64,000 nucleotides of DNA from Shinisaurus crocodilurus (taxonomy: Eukaryota; Chordata; Lepidosauria; Squamata; Shinisauridae). Each line of letters begins with the position of its first letter. Positions within the stretch are counted from its first letter, which is position 1. The DNA lies in NCBI GenBank assembly GCA_021292165.1, contig CM037877.1, forward strand, positions 83,793,691-83,857,690. The letters run 5' to 3'. The translations under genes were made by a program, and so were the position numbers. Below the pieces are notes generated by a model. It had not been told where the DNA came from, searched no databases, and saw nothing but the letters and a program-made list of their open reading frames with translations. This document shows, one piece after another, positions 44,893 to 54,965 of the stretch.

Positions 44893-45178
44893 CAGCTTCA
44901 CAGGGCCAGCCCAAGACATTTTGTTGCCTGTGTTGAAAATCAAGATGGCACCTCCCTAGTCCATGTACAGAAGCCGACTGGACGGATAGCTGAATCTTAC
45001 TTCAAGGCTGGCAATGAGACATCGTCTTACACCACACCCAAGGGCAACAGGCTAGCTTAGGAGGTGAAAGGAGACCTGTTCTCCAACACTCTACTGCTTC
45101 ACATACCCACCCCAGAGATCTGCTGCCTAAGGCAACCAAGTCACTCTGCCTAATAATAGGGCTGGCCCTGCAGCTTCA
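44893..45178. mobile_element. hAT element family B, complete, exact 8-bp target duplication
   Basis: The element is 44,901-45,170, from CAGGGCCAGCCCAAGACATT to TAGGGCTGGCCCTG. The inverted ends pair over 12 bases. CAGCTTCA stands on both sides (44,893-44,900 and 45,171-45,178), identical at all eight positions. At 270 bases it has no transposase, so it was mobilised in trans. It shares its interior with 36,099-36,366. Confidence 0.9.
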
Positions 45179-45249
45179 GGTTGTGTGGATTACAGGGATC
45201 ATCATGGTGTTTGTTTCTTTGGTTGTATTTTTTAATACAGAAGCCAGCC

Positions 45250-45430
45250 CAGGGCCTGCCCTACCATTAGGCAGAATGAGGTGATCAAGGCAGCAAGGTG
45301 ACGGAAAAAAGAACGGTCACACAGCCTGCCCTGCATCCCCAAAGCTAGTCTGCTTACCTCATATACTATGGAGGATGCAGTCTTCTCACCACTTGTAAGA
45401 TTCAACTGTCAGTTGAATTGATTTTTGTAT
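45250..45430 (-). mobile_element. hAT element family B, inverted partial copy
   Basis: CAGGGCCTGCCCTACCATTA starts it, followed by GGCAGAATGAGGTGATCAAG and CCCCAAAGCTAGTCTGC. This is family B in the opposite orientation to the copy 80 bases to its left. Its other end is lost near 45,430. Confidence 0.65.
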
Positions 45431-45559
45431 GTGGAATGGGAAGGCACCATTTACCCCAATTCAGCAACAATAATCCCTGTATGTAAACACATCAGCAAAA
45501 AACTGTAGCTGTGTGAACATCACTGGCTGCACTAAGGACAGATGTTCACTTCCAATGAT

Positions 45560-46080
45560 GGGATTGCTGTATGAATATAAGAAGAGCCATACTGGATCAG
45601 ACCAAGGGTCCATCTTGTCCAGCATTTTGTTCACAAAGTGGCCAACCAGCTGCCCATGGGGAAACCCACTATCAGAGCATACTGTCTCTGATATTGGAGG
45701 AAGCATACAGCCATCAGGACTAGCAGCCATTGATAGCCTTATCCTCCATGAATTTGTCTAATTCCCTTTTAGAGCCATCCAAATTTGTGGTCATCACTAC
45801 ACCCTTGTGGAAGCAAATTCCATAGTTTAACTACATGCTGTGTGAAGAAGCACTTCCTTCCATCTGTCCTGAATCTCCACCCATCAGCTTCATGGGATGA
45901 CCCCACTGGGTTCTAGTATTATGAGAGAGGGAGAAAAATGTCTCACTATCCACTTTCTACACACCATGCATAATTTTGTACACCTCTATCATGTCTCCTG
46001 TTACTCGCCTTGTTTCTGAAGAACTACATTACCCAATTTTAATATTTATATGAAAGCCCCCTATTCTGACCAGCTGTTGA
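45560..46080 (-). mobile_element. CR1 LINE 3' region
   Basis: The + strand text has AGAGCCATACTGGATCAGAC, AAGGGTCCATCTTGTCCAGC, GGCCAACCAGCTGCCCATGG and ATCAGGACTAGCAGCCATTG. CTGTGTGAAGAAGCACTTCC and TGTACACCTCTATCATGTCT follow. These are, in order, the antisense of the squamate CR1 3' region and the end of ORF2. It lacks the reverse transcriptase and is inactive. Confidence 0.85.
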
Positions 46081-46427
46081 ATTCAATACCTTGAACAAAA
46101 TCTTTGCCTCCGCTTGAAGTTCTCTAGATCAGAGTGATAGGCCATCTAGCCTGCATAGGTATTTATATGCATTAGTTTGCAGATTGAATGAAATCTCAGG
46201 CCTTTGATAGACCATGGTTGCTTGGACATTTATTTATTTATTTATTGTAATAAAATAATATTTTACTTTTTTCATGTATTTGCTAGTAGCCACCTACCTA
46301 CAAGTAATTTTGTAATGGAATTTGATACTGCTGTTCTCCTTACCTAGAAATGTATTTAAAAAACAAATAATAAGTATATCAGAATGAACTGTGAAGTCTT
46401 TAATCTTTACAAAGATTAAAGCAAAGA

Positions 46428-46672
46428 GCCAGTGTAGCGTAGTGGTTAGAGTGTTGGATTGGGACTCGGGAGATCCGGGTTCTAGTCCCCGCTCGGCCAT
46501 GAAACTCACTGGGTGACTTTGGGCCAGTCACTGCCTCTCAGCCTAACCTACCTCACAGGGTTGTTGTGAGGATAAAATGGAGAGGAGGAGGAGGATTATG
46601 TAAGCTGCCTTGGGTTCCTTTCAGGAAAAAAGGCAGGGTATAAATATAATAAATAATAAATAAATAAATAAG
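46428..46672 (+). mobile_element. tRNA-derived SINE, copy 3
   Basis: GAGCCAGTGTAGCGTAGTGG starts a complete copy with box A (TAGCGTAGTGG), box B (GGTTCTAGTCC), the conserved body and the TATAAATATAATAAATAATA tail. It is the least changed of the four copies. Confidence 0.9.
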
Positions 46673-46794
46673 AGACTCAGTTTGCAGAGATTAAAGCACA
46701 TAGCTGCGGTTTAATCAGATTAAAGCTAAATTGCATGAATAGGTAATTTATCTCCCAAACTATGTACTAGTACAGGAAGACACTTTCTTTCCTT

Positions 46795-46906
46795 ACACCC
46801 CAATTCTATGCAGCCTTAAAACACCATATGCATGTTTACTCAGAAGTAAGTCCTACTCTGTTCAGTGAGGCTTGCTCGTAGGTAAGTGTGCATAGGACTG
46901 AAGCCT
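46795..46906. mobile_element. Palindromic MITE of the GCAATCCTATGCATG family
   Basis: CCCCAATTCTATGCAGCC, CATGTTTACTCAGAAGTAAG and GTAAGTGTGCATAGGACTGA are in family order. The flanks TTACA and TTAGAA are consistent with a decayed TTAA site. Confidence 0.6.
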
Positions 46907-46949
46907 TAGAATGCCACTATAGCTGGACAGTGATGGCACAAGGCAATGG

Positions 46950-47155
46950 TTTGGATCCAGGATCTGCCTTCCATGGACAGAAGGGCTCAGCTCATGGAAG
47001 GTGACGCCACCTGATTTTGGGTGATCCCTCCCCTCCAGTCACAGCTCACCCCATTCAGCACAGTCTCCTGACCCTTTCTGTAGTGTTTTCAGGGGGCTGG
47101 AAGGGCTGCTGTAGGGAGGAGGGGGCAGGGAAGTCCCAGTGGCATTCTAAGGCAG
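46950..47155 (-). repeat. Interspersed repeat X, copy 3 (inverted)
   Basis: It starts with GGATCCAGGATCTGCC and passes through CATGGAAGGTGACGCCACC, GTGATCCCTCCCC, CAGCTCACCCCATTCAGC, GTGTTTTCAGGGGGCTGG and GGGCAGGGAAGTCC. This is the inverse order of 6,918-7,150. Confidence 0.6.
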
Positions 47156-47406
47156 TAATGGAAATTCTGTTGAAGGGTTGGATTAAATAATAAATTATTC
47201 AAAATTAAATAAAAGCTTAGTTGCAGAGTTTACTGCAAGCTTCTGAACCTGGCACTAGCAAGTAAGCATAATGGGGCAGGGGGGACTTTTTATAACTCAT
47301 CGGTTTCACAAACCACAACTTCTCTATCGATAACATCAGTGTAGATATGTTTACCTGAAATGACTTCTAAAGCACTCCTTTGGGTTAGTACTTAATGATA
47401 TCAAGG

Positions 47407-47409
<3 letters not shown>

Positions 47410-47441
<32 letters not shown>
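47410..47441. repeat. (AC)n microsatellite
   Basis: A directly visible AC run. Confidence 0.9.
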
Positions 47442-47442
<1 letters not shown>

Positions 47443-47559
47443 AATCAACTTTTGGTAATCTTTTGGAATATGGAATATTCAACTTTTGGAATATGGAGTT
47501 CTCATATTCAGGTTTGCCTTCGGGCAAAGAAGCAATAGAACCGGCAGACATGATCAAGG

Positions 47560-48110
47560 TCATGCCTGAGCTAAATGTCACCTTTGGCCCAGTGTAGTGG
47601 GTGTACAGTTTTTTGTCTTCAGGGAATCTGGAGCAGGGGTCATGATAGATTGCTTTCAGCTGGGATGACATCATGCTATGGGTGCAGCTGGCATTGCATC
47701 ATCTATTCATGTGACTGTACAGAATTGTATAAAAGGTGTGCAAAGTCTTTGTGTTCTTGTTGGGGGAATAAGGAGTTAATTGGATTAGGAGTTATTGATA
47801 GGAAAGCATTCTGTAAGTAAAGAGATAGTTTATGTATGTCTTGACTGTATCTGTTTTTGTCTGACATACTGTTCTCTTTCACTTTTGTATAATTAGCACT
47901 CTGTGTATGTTCTGTTCATATTTTGCAAGTGTTAGTTTAGTAAACCTTTGTGTTTAAAGAAACAGACTTGTTGTTTTGCTTTTTACCTACTGGCCTAGCA
48001 CTCCCTTCTCATGCCACAATCTCTCTCCGCTGAAACTTCTGTAGCTGCTGGGACAAGGTTGTTTAACTTTGTTTCCCCCCCAGCGGCTCAGATTTCCAAC
48101 AGCAGCATAC
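47560..48110 (+). mobile_element. Possible solo LTR
   Basis: A TATA box, GTATAAAAGG, stands at 47,728. About 210 bases on, AGTAAACCTTTGTG resembles the polyadenylation region, then GTTGTTTTGC and a C-rich end, CCCCCCAGCGGCTCAGATTTCC. No reverse transcriptase or gag sequence is adjacent. Limits are approximate and no target duplication was found. Confidence 0.35.
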
Positions 48111-48503
48111 TTCCTTGGAACTCTTTGTTTGCTCACAGCATAGCCACACCATGAAGGAAGTTCTCCTTTATGGAGTTCATGGATATCTAGACTTAGTGGG
48201 GGGGAAATAAAAGGTATAACGAGAACACAATCTATTACAGATTATTAGTGTACTGTATGTTTTAATTAGTGTTAAATATTCCAGTGGAAACACTGAGGCA
48301 TAACGAAGCCACACAATGTCAACAGGTTTTAGAATCTCCATGGCAACAAGTTTTGCTGTTTAAAATTGTAAATCCTATAACTGTTGGATAGCTGAGAAAC
48401 ACTGAACGCTGGTAAGAAAAAAAAAAGATTGGCATCCACTCTTCACTTAAGTTGAGACTTCTTTAGTGATTAATACTGGAAAAAAGAAGCGTGCCTTTTA
48501 GCT

Positions 48504-48506
<3 letters not shown>

Positions 48507-48536
<30 letters not shown>
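48507..48536. repeat. (TA)n microsatellite
   Basis: An uninterrupted TA run of about 30 bases. Confidence 0.9.
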
Positions 48537-48539
<3 letters not shown>

Positions 48540-48543
<4 letters not shown>

Positions 48544-48710
48544 GCTGTGCTGGTCCATGAGGAGGGGGGGAAATCAAGAATCCACAGTCAATCAATACCT
48601 TTATTAGGGCCAACCAAAATGCGGCAGAAGTGTTCTAGCCTCCAGAACTCTTCAGCAGGCTAGATGGTACAGAAAGTAGGGAACAGGGGAAGAAATAGAA
48701 AAGTTTTGCC
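48540..48710 (-). mobile_element. Interspersed repeat with antisense polyadenylation region
   Basis: GATAGCTGTGCTGGTCCATG, CTTTATTAGGGCCAACCAAA and CCTCCAGAACTCTTCAGCAG are followed by CTAGATGG. On the minus strand this reads CTGAAGAGTTCTGGAGG...TTTGGTTGGCCCTAATAAAG. I recall this motif from many reptile and amphibian genomes but cannot name the family. Confidence 0.5.
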
Positions 48711-49124
48711 TTGGGCAAAACACAGCTTTCCTCTTCACTCTTTTGGTACTCTAAGGGCGGGTTTGCAAGACAAAATAAGCCTCTTGGGAATTTGAGCTAG
48801 GCGCTGTGACTTAATCTAGCGCCCGACAGACTATCAGTTTTCTGTCTTGTTTAACTTCCCCGCCTTTCCCTGCCTCTCCCCCCCCATACCTCCAGTGGCA
48901 GCAACACGTATCCCAACCCCCAAGCATCTTTGCAGCAGAAACAATGTCCCATGGTCTCTTGCATCAGTGCTTCATTGCCAGCTTTTCGCCCATTGGTCCG
49001 TTGCTGCTACACCTTTAGCTTTTTTCTATTGGTTCACTGTGTAGCCAGGGCATGTCTATCCTTCTCCAACTCTCCCTCCTGTCTGCCATGTCACCCTCTA
49101 CCTTATCCTTTGAGATGGAGCTGC
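48711..49124. other. No gene recognised
   Basis: The stretch begins with a GGGCGGGTTTGCAAGACAAA motif that faintly recalls the hAT-A termini. There is no coding homology. Confidence 0.4.
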
Positions 49125-49192
49125 TAGGACCCAAACTTGAGATCTTCAGGGTGTAAAGCACATGCTCTGCCACTGAGTTATGATAGCCCAAA
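49125..49192 (-). mobile_element. tRNA-like SINE head (antisense)
   Basis: On the minus strand the sequence reads GGGCTATCATAACTCAGTGG, then CAGAGCATGTGCTTTACACC, then a box-B-like AGATCTCAAGTTTGGGTCC. Box A (AACTCAGTGGCAGAG) is tRNA-like. A related + strand copy is at 54,850. The 3' body is missing, so this is a SINE head or a tRNA pseudogene. Confidence 0.5.
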
Positions 49193-50585
49193 TATTTCAG
49201 GTCTGTCTAAAATACTTAATTTTGGGGAATTATGCATAGGTTTCTAATAAAAGAATGTCTTAATGCTATCTTAACTGATGCTGTGTTCATGCCAAATTCC
49301 ATTAATCATGTTCCTTACACCCAACACTTTATGAATAGTGAACGGAGTCAATTCACACCTGTGTGCACATAACTCAGTGGTTCATTACTTGGTGACTTGT
49401 AGCTGAATGTGTGGGCTGCTACATATTCATAAGCTAATGTATCCTGACCAAGTGACAGCAGTCCTTGAGCAGGAAGAGGCTTCCATGTTCCATCCAACAC
49501 TTAACATGTGGGGTGAGCATAACGAAGATCAGCTTGAGGGAAATACCTTGTACAAAGCAACCAACTTTTTAACATGCAGTACTCCTGCATGTCCAGAAAG
49601 CACAGTTCAAGAACTAAGCCAGTGGCAAGACTACTAAGCTCTTACGCTGGAAAAAGGGATGCAATGCAAGGACCAAGAATGGGCACCCTATTCTCTCTAC
49701 CTTCCATATGACTACAGATGTCTGATGGCAGTTAACCTGTGACAAACTGATTACCTGTTAGTTGTGAGTGGGGAGGAAAGGAGGCACTCAAATGCAGTCC
49801 TTGGAGTAGCATGCTCATAGCCTTCGGCTCACTCTGGGATGATAATCTGCATATTTTGTAGTTTCTGTAAATGACTGAAGAAGAGATTTGAAGAATTGCT
49901 ACCTATTCTTACTATTAAGGACTTGAAGATTTTCTTGCTGTTGTTTCACTGATATCTGGTTCCTCCATCTAAATCACAGGAAATGCTATTTCCTAGCAGT
50001 CTGGCTATGATTTAATACATGGGTGCTTCCATAAGCCAAAAAGACATCATATATTATCACAGCACTAGGGCTCTTGGTGTCCATTTTGGTGATGTAAGTA
50101 ATACACTGTTCTTCACATGTTACAAAAATGGCTCTGGGCTACATGCACAAGCATGATTTGTGATAGAGTGGTGGATAGATAGCTAAGACCACAATCATAT
50201 ACATTTATTTGGGTATAAGTCCCATTAAACTCAACAGGAATTATTTCTCGGAGTAAACAAGCATGCATAGAATCAGGCTGGAAGTTCATTATGCAAACAT
50301 GTAACCACCCACTAAATAACCTGGTCACCAACTGCTTCAGATGTATTGATGCCACACAGCATAAAATTGGTTCTATACTGATTTTCTTGGTCCACACAGA
50401 AAGGCAAAGCTGCATCATCAAGGTTATAAAAAGTATAAATTACTGTTTGAGTTGTTGCAGGATAGCCTACCCACATTTTTTAAATTAAAAAAAATGTATT
50501 TGGTTTGATGTTCAATAGGCAACCAGGTGCACATCTTCTAAGCAACTTCAACAGAGTAATTGCTTATTAGGAAAAACAGTCAAGA
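49193..50585. other. No gene recognised; one MITE fragment
   Basis: A piece of the GCAATCC family lies at 50,190-50,280 (CCACAATCATATACATT, GGGTATAAGTCCCATTAAA, AAGCATGCATAGAATCAGG). The remainder is unassigned. Confidence 0.5.
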
Positions 50586-50589
50586 GAGA

Positions 50590-50890
50590 AGGTTAGAACA
50601 CCCATACCAAATTGCCCAACAAGTAAATGCATATATATGAATCATCTGTTTTCATGACCTTATTTATATGCAGCTTTTTTTCTAATATTACATGGGCGTT
50701 GTATTATTTTTGGATATCTGAAGCAATGTGTAGCTTGCTATATGTATAGAGGGTGGTTTGGAACACTCATACTACGGTAATTTGCCTGCTAAAACTAGAT
50801 ATTTGTATATGGCAACCATCTGTCACCTTGATCCTATTTGTATTCAACTTTTTAAAATGAATATTACATGGGCATCAGACATCTGAAATG
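50590..50890. repeat. Diverged tandem duplication, unit about 170 bp
   Basis: GAACACCCATACCAAATTGCC, ATCATCTGTTTTCATGACC and AATATTACATGGGCGTTG recur as GAACACTCATACTA, ACCATCTGTCACCTTGATCC and AATATTACATGGGCATCAG. The spacing is about 168 bases at both ends. Confidence 0.65.
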
Positions 50891-51061
50891 ACACCTTGTT
50901 ATTTTGTGAGCAAGCTGAAATTAATCATATACATCTACATAACTTATTACATAGGCAAAGTACCTATTGTTACACACATGCACCCCACTTCCACGTGATG
51001 AGAAATTATCCATTCCTAGATCTTGTCAACAACAACAATAATTATACTATATGTGAATCTT

Positions 51062-51137
51062 GGATTTACTTTTATAATTGTATTATATATTATAATTGTA
51101 TTATATATATTGTATTATAATTGTATTATATATACTT
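51062..51137. repeat. AT-rich minisatellite
   Basis: Several copies of a TATAATTGTATTATATAT-like unit are joined. The frames through it are low complexity. Confidence 0.8.
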
Positions 51138-51847
51138 TCAGCTTATATAATGTTTATGGCTACTATATGTATCATTTTTGCTTCTGTTTCTCATGTGTCA
51201 TTGTTGTAACATACTGTATTGAATTGCCATTTTCTATTAGTAATATTACCCACTTTACATGGATTCCGTTGATTTTGTCTGTTCTTTTCAGGAAAATACA
51301 CACAACCAGCACAATAATTACAATTACTGTGATGTATGAAAGTCTATCTCCTTACCCAAATATATTCCATAGTACTGCTGGTAACAGAGTTGTCCAGTGA
51401 AGCCTATGCATACTGGAAGCTGTCATACTCAGTGAGCCTTAACATTCAAAGAAACATTGCAGGCTTGGGGGCTGAAACATTTATCCCCTATCCATTTCAG
51501 CTCTAGCCCAGGGTGTGGCAGAAGGTAGAACTGGATCTACTAGTAGATCTCTGAGTGATTTGCAGTGGATCAGCAAGGATTTCTGACTCCCAATTCTTTA
51601 ACAATACCAGCAACAAATGACTCTCCCCTCCCCCCCCCAGACACAAAGTTCACTGCTGGAATAAGAAAACCTGGAGTAATCAGGAGTGAGCTTTTGTGAG
51701 AAAGGACTATGAGATTCAGGGGCTGTGCTAGGTACCAAAAAGATCCAGGGCTCAGGCCCACAGGACAAAAAAAGAAAAAGAAAGGGGGGAAAAAAGCACA
51801 AATTTGCATATACTAATTTACGTATGCTCTAAAGTCTCTCTCTCTCT
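51138..51847. other. No gene recognised
   Basis: AT-rich unique DNA followed by an A/G-rich tract near 51,760-51,795 and (TC)n near 51,835-51,848. No coding homology was identified. Confidence 0.5.
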
Positions 51848-52290
51848 CTGGGCTTGTTCGCACGACACGGGAACTGCGGGGGAGCAGAAGTCCCCCGCGG
51901 TTCCCGTGTCGTGTGAACGCCAACCGGGGGTGCCCCCACGGGACAGCCGCGCGTGGGACGCAGACACATGCAAAATGACCATGGTCGGTAGAGGGGTAAG
52001 CCCCTACCGCGCGTGGCCACCGTGCCGTGCGAACAGCGGGCGGCTGTCCCGTGGGGTCCGCACAGAGGCGGCAGCCCAGAGCGGCCAGAGCTGCCGCCAC
52101 TCCAGCCTGCAGAGGCAAACAGCACCTCTGGGCATCTCAGGGCCCTGCCCCCTAGCGCCAGGAGGCCTGCACTGTGGTGCGGGGACTGCAGGGTCTGCCC
52201 ACGCGCGTGGGGCACAGGTCATCTGCAGCGCCCCGCCAGACCCCGCGGACGGCCCTGTGGTGCCTCCCCCGCCCGCAGCCTGGGTCATGC
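51848..52290. other. GC-rich, CpG-rich block led by a palindrome
   Basis: Base composition changes sharply at both edges and CpG dinucleotides are frequent, unlike the rest of the window. The left edge holds a long inverted repeat that opens GTTCGCACGACACGGGAA. GCGCGTGG (51,949, 52,007) and related CACGCGCGTGG (52,200) recur, and CCGTGCGAACAGCGGGCGG lies at 52,024. All frames across it are long because of GC richness and overlap on both strands. It may be a GC-rich MITE rather than a promoter island. Confidence 0.5.
51856..51918. repeat. Inverted repeat, 28-bp arms, 7-bp loop
   Basis: GTTCGCACGACACGGGAACT...(51,856-51,883) matches the inverse of 51,891-51,918, with 26 of 28 positions paired. 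The outer motif GTTCRCACGACACG resembles the GTTCAGACAACACG ends of hAT family A. Confidence 0.9.
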
Positions 52291-53690
52291 TGAACCAGCC
52301 TCCCCCCCTCTCTCTGTGTGTTTGTTTAAAGGACTCTGTGTCCTAATGACAGCCCTATTTGTAAAAAGGGATGTATGGACAGGGGAGAGAAGGGCATTTG
52401 ATTTCAGAAAAAAACCTCAGGCAGAAAGATTGAGGGGGAGCCAGCAGGAGGTGAAGCACTTGTGGGCAAAAAGCGAGCTAATCCAGGGGGATCAGGATGC
52501 AACAGAGATAATCGGGGCCCCTGTACCTCTATTTCAGCAAGTGCCTATGGACAGCAGGGTGGTGCGACAGATGGTGGCCTCCCAGAGATTCGGGGCTCCA
52601 AATGAAAGATTTGGGGCTCCAGACGTAGTGGGCTGCCCCCAAACACCACCTCAGGTGAGATCCGTTCAATACTGCTGAATCTTTCTTCACAAGGCAGACT
52701 CAGCAGTACAGGTAGACCAGGCAACTGCCTTGGCTGGCACAATCCATAAGGCATCTGCTATGCTAGAAGTGAAAAATTCTTGGATATCAGCACTGCTTCC
52801 ACCATGGCAAACACCCTGTGCAAATTCAGAATGCACTCCAAAACTTATCTGATGTTGGGAAAGTTTTGTTTAATCCATGAATGGCCTGACCCTAGCTCCA
52901 CATAGAGCAGAGCAGCAAAAGATCTTAAGTAGATGCCAGTCACCTGTCCCAAAGTGTCAGAGAGTTAATTACAGAGTACAGACACTTATGGTATAACTAA
53001 TTTTTGTTAGAAGGGTGGGGGAAGTAAGGTGAGCAGAAAAAGTAGATAGAAGAACTGTAGAATATTATTTTCCCATAATCATGTAACCTTAGTTGGTGAT
53101 AATCATATGGCTGATTATGAACATATTGTTAGGAATTCATATAGTTACTTGTCAGGATTTCTCACATTCCTTTTTAGCAATATGCCCATTAGCTGCATTA
53201 GACATTTATTTTACATAAATTAGGTTGGATGAGACTTACTCTGCTGCTTTTCTATTCTAAATCCTTCTGAAATGTGGGTATAAATTTGAGAAGTTTTATT
53301 ATGTAAAAATGCCAAGGGTTTCAACCTCAAAGCAACATTTTAAATATATACTATAAAATGTTTTTTAAAAAAATAAAATCTGTGATGGGTAGTGAACAAC
53401 AACAAATCTGACTGGCATTTGGCTGTCCCAGATGTGAAAGGATTACCTATCTCTGCCTTAATTAATTGACTTCCACAAACTTCTTTTCCCCCCTTCACCT
53501 TTAACTTCTCCCACATAGCTGCAGGCAGTGGATCATGCCAAAAGGAGGGTTTGGACATCATGTTTCAGGAAGTGCTGGGGAGGCTGCATGCAGAGTGCCT
53601 CATGGCTCTCCGATCAGTTGTGGGGCTTTTCAATATGTTTTATGGTTTAAAGACAGTAAGAAAAAACCCTCAGCCACCTTTTCATTTATA
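52291..53690. other. No gene recognised; ends of a 221-codon frame
   Basis: The open frame from 52,013 to 52,678 runs from the GC-rich block into ordinary sequence. It has no recognisable domain, and its second half contains a repeated RFGAP motif from a duplicated AGATTYGGGGCTCC segment (52,585 and 52,608). I cannot assign it; it may be a remnant of a transposable element. The DNA from 52,700 to 53,690 is unassigned. Confidence 0.35.
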
Positions 53691-53694
53691 TGTT

Positions 53695-53790
53695 CATTCA
53701 TTTTATTTCTATAACATTCTCTAGGCAGTTCACAAAAATTAAGACTCCAAATACAACAGAATAAAATAAAAATTCATTAAGGTGTATACA
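53695..53790 (-). mobile_element. LINE 3' end fragment
   Basis: TTCATTCATTTTATTTCTAT, CTCTAGGCAGTTCACAAAAA and ATACAACAGAATAAAATAAA follow the antisense LINE tail layout seen at 12,530. Confidence 0.55.
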
Positions 53791-53957
53791 AGCCTCCCCC
53801 CCCTCCACCACCACCCAAATTCCTTTGAAGTGCTGCCCCTCTGAAAGAAGACACTTGGCTTGGGGAATTTGCTCCCTCACCTCCATTTACAATCACAATT
53901 CTTCTTTCCTTCTTCTTCCCTCCCCTATCTTTCTTTCCCGTCTTTATTCCATCTAGA

Positions 53958-54048
53958 GCAGGGGTCCCCAAACTTTGTGAACTGTGGGCACCTATGGCAT
54001 TTTGAAAATGTGCACTGGGCACCACCACAAATTGGCTGCTGTGTATGT
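53958..54048. mobile_element. hAT-type element, left end only
   Basis: CAGGGGTCCCCAAACTTTGT is an hAT terminus like that at 4,140. GGGCACCTATGGCATTTTG and CACCACAAATTGGCTGC follow. No matching right end was found, and the LINE at 54,050 begins at its broken side. Confidence 0.5.
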
Positions 54049-54049
54049 G

Positions 54050-54840
54050 CATGAATGTGTGTGCTCCAAGAACATCTGGAGCTGGTTGGCAACCATCTGC
54101 TCAAGGACCTTGCCCAGCAAAGGAACATTTGCCACCAGCCTAAAGTTGTTGAGATCTTCTGGGTCCAGGGAAGATTTCTTCAGGAGTGGTCTCACCACTC
54201 CCTCTTTGAGGCAGCCCAGGACCACCCCCTCTCACAAGGAGGCATTGATTACCTCCCTGGCCCAGCCGGCTGTTCCCTCCCTGCTTGTTCTTATAAACCA
54301 AGAGGGGCAAGGATCCAGTACGGATGTGATTGCACGAACCTGCCCAAGCACCTTGTCAACATCCTTGAGCTGTACCAACTGAAACTCATCCAAGAAAAGT
54401 GGACACGACTGTGCTCTGGATACCTCACCTGATTCACCTGCTGTAGCACTGGAGTGTTGTTTGTTTTGATCAGGGCTTTTTTTCTGGTGGAACTCACCGG
54501 AACTGAGTTCCAGCACCTTTTCTTCTATTAATTGCATTACAATTTCATCGCCATCTACTCCCGAGGAAATGTAATCCAAGAGTTCCGGTACCCTTTTCTC
54601 CAGAAAAAAAGCACTGATTTTGATACTGATTAAGGGTGCAATCTTGTCCTGGTGGATGCAAGAGATTTTGTCTTGGAAGTGCCTTGCAAACATATCACAG
54701 AGGGGCCTCTGATGGATCCATAGCGTCACTAGGGCCAGCGTGTCATAAACCTCTCAGACAATCCTGGAAAGCTCCATTGGGCAGCACATAGAGGATTAAA
54801 TAGATTGGTCTGGTTACTCTAGTCCGCTATAGGGGCTAAC
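54050..54840 (-). mobile_element. LINE ORF2 fragment, start of reverse transcriptase (L2/CR1 group)
   Basis: On the minus strand the frames give RHFQDKISCIHQDKIAPLIS near 54,690, then FLDEFQLVQLKDVDKVLGQV and SWFIRTSREGTAGWAREVIN (54,232-54,400). The next piece is GCLKEGVVRPLLKKSSLDPE then LNNFRLVANVPLLGKVLEQM, ending near 54,055. The last segment is the opening of the LINE reverse transcriptase domain (a PLLKK...N-x-R-LV...GK-x-LE pattern). The catalytic FADD region is missing because the copy breaks at the hAT terminus. The 165-codon frame at 54,232-54,729 stays open through a nested MITE by chance. Confidence 0.75.
54463..54624. mobile_element. hAT-type MITE nested in LINE, with 8-bp target duplication
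   Basis: The element is 54,471-54,616 (146 bases), from CAGGGCTTTTTTTCTGG to CCAGAAAAAAAGCACTG. Flanks are GTTTTGAT (54,463-54,470) and ATTTTGAT (54,617-54,624), seven of eight identical. The interior folds on GGAACTCACCGGAACT against AGTTCCGGTACCC. Together with the duplication the insert is 154 bases, not a multiple of three, so it should have shifted the LINE frame. Confidence 0.85.
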
Positions 54841-54849
54841 GGAGAGGGG

Positions 54850-54965
54850 CAACAGCTCAGTGGTAGAACTAACTTTTAATAGACTACTTTGCATGCATAA
54901 GGTCCTAGGTTCAATACCAAGCATCTCCAGCAGAAAAAGGATCAGGCTGAGAGAGTGAACTGTCC
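54850..54965 (+). mobile_element. tRNA-derived SINE, second type
   Basis: GGCAACAGCTCAGTGGTAGA (box A) is followed by TTTGCATGCATAAGGTCCTA, GGTTCAATACC (box B) and AGCATCTCCAGCAGAAAAAG. It is distinct from the SINE at 20,254 and related to the antisense head at 49,125. The 3' end is not clear. Confidence 0.7.

Noticed and set aside
47406..47442. CRISPR-like array
   Set aside because: The repeats are simple dinucleotides without spacers, in a vertebrate genome.
54850..54925. Functional tRNA gene
   Set aside because: Box A and box B are tRNA-like but the arms do not pair as a cloverleaf and a SINE-like body follows. It is a tRNA-derived SINE.
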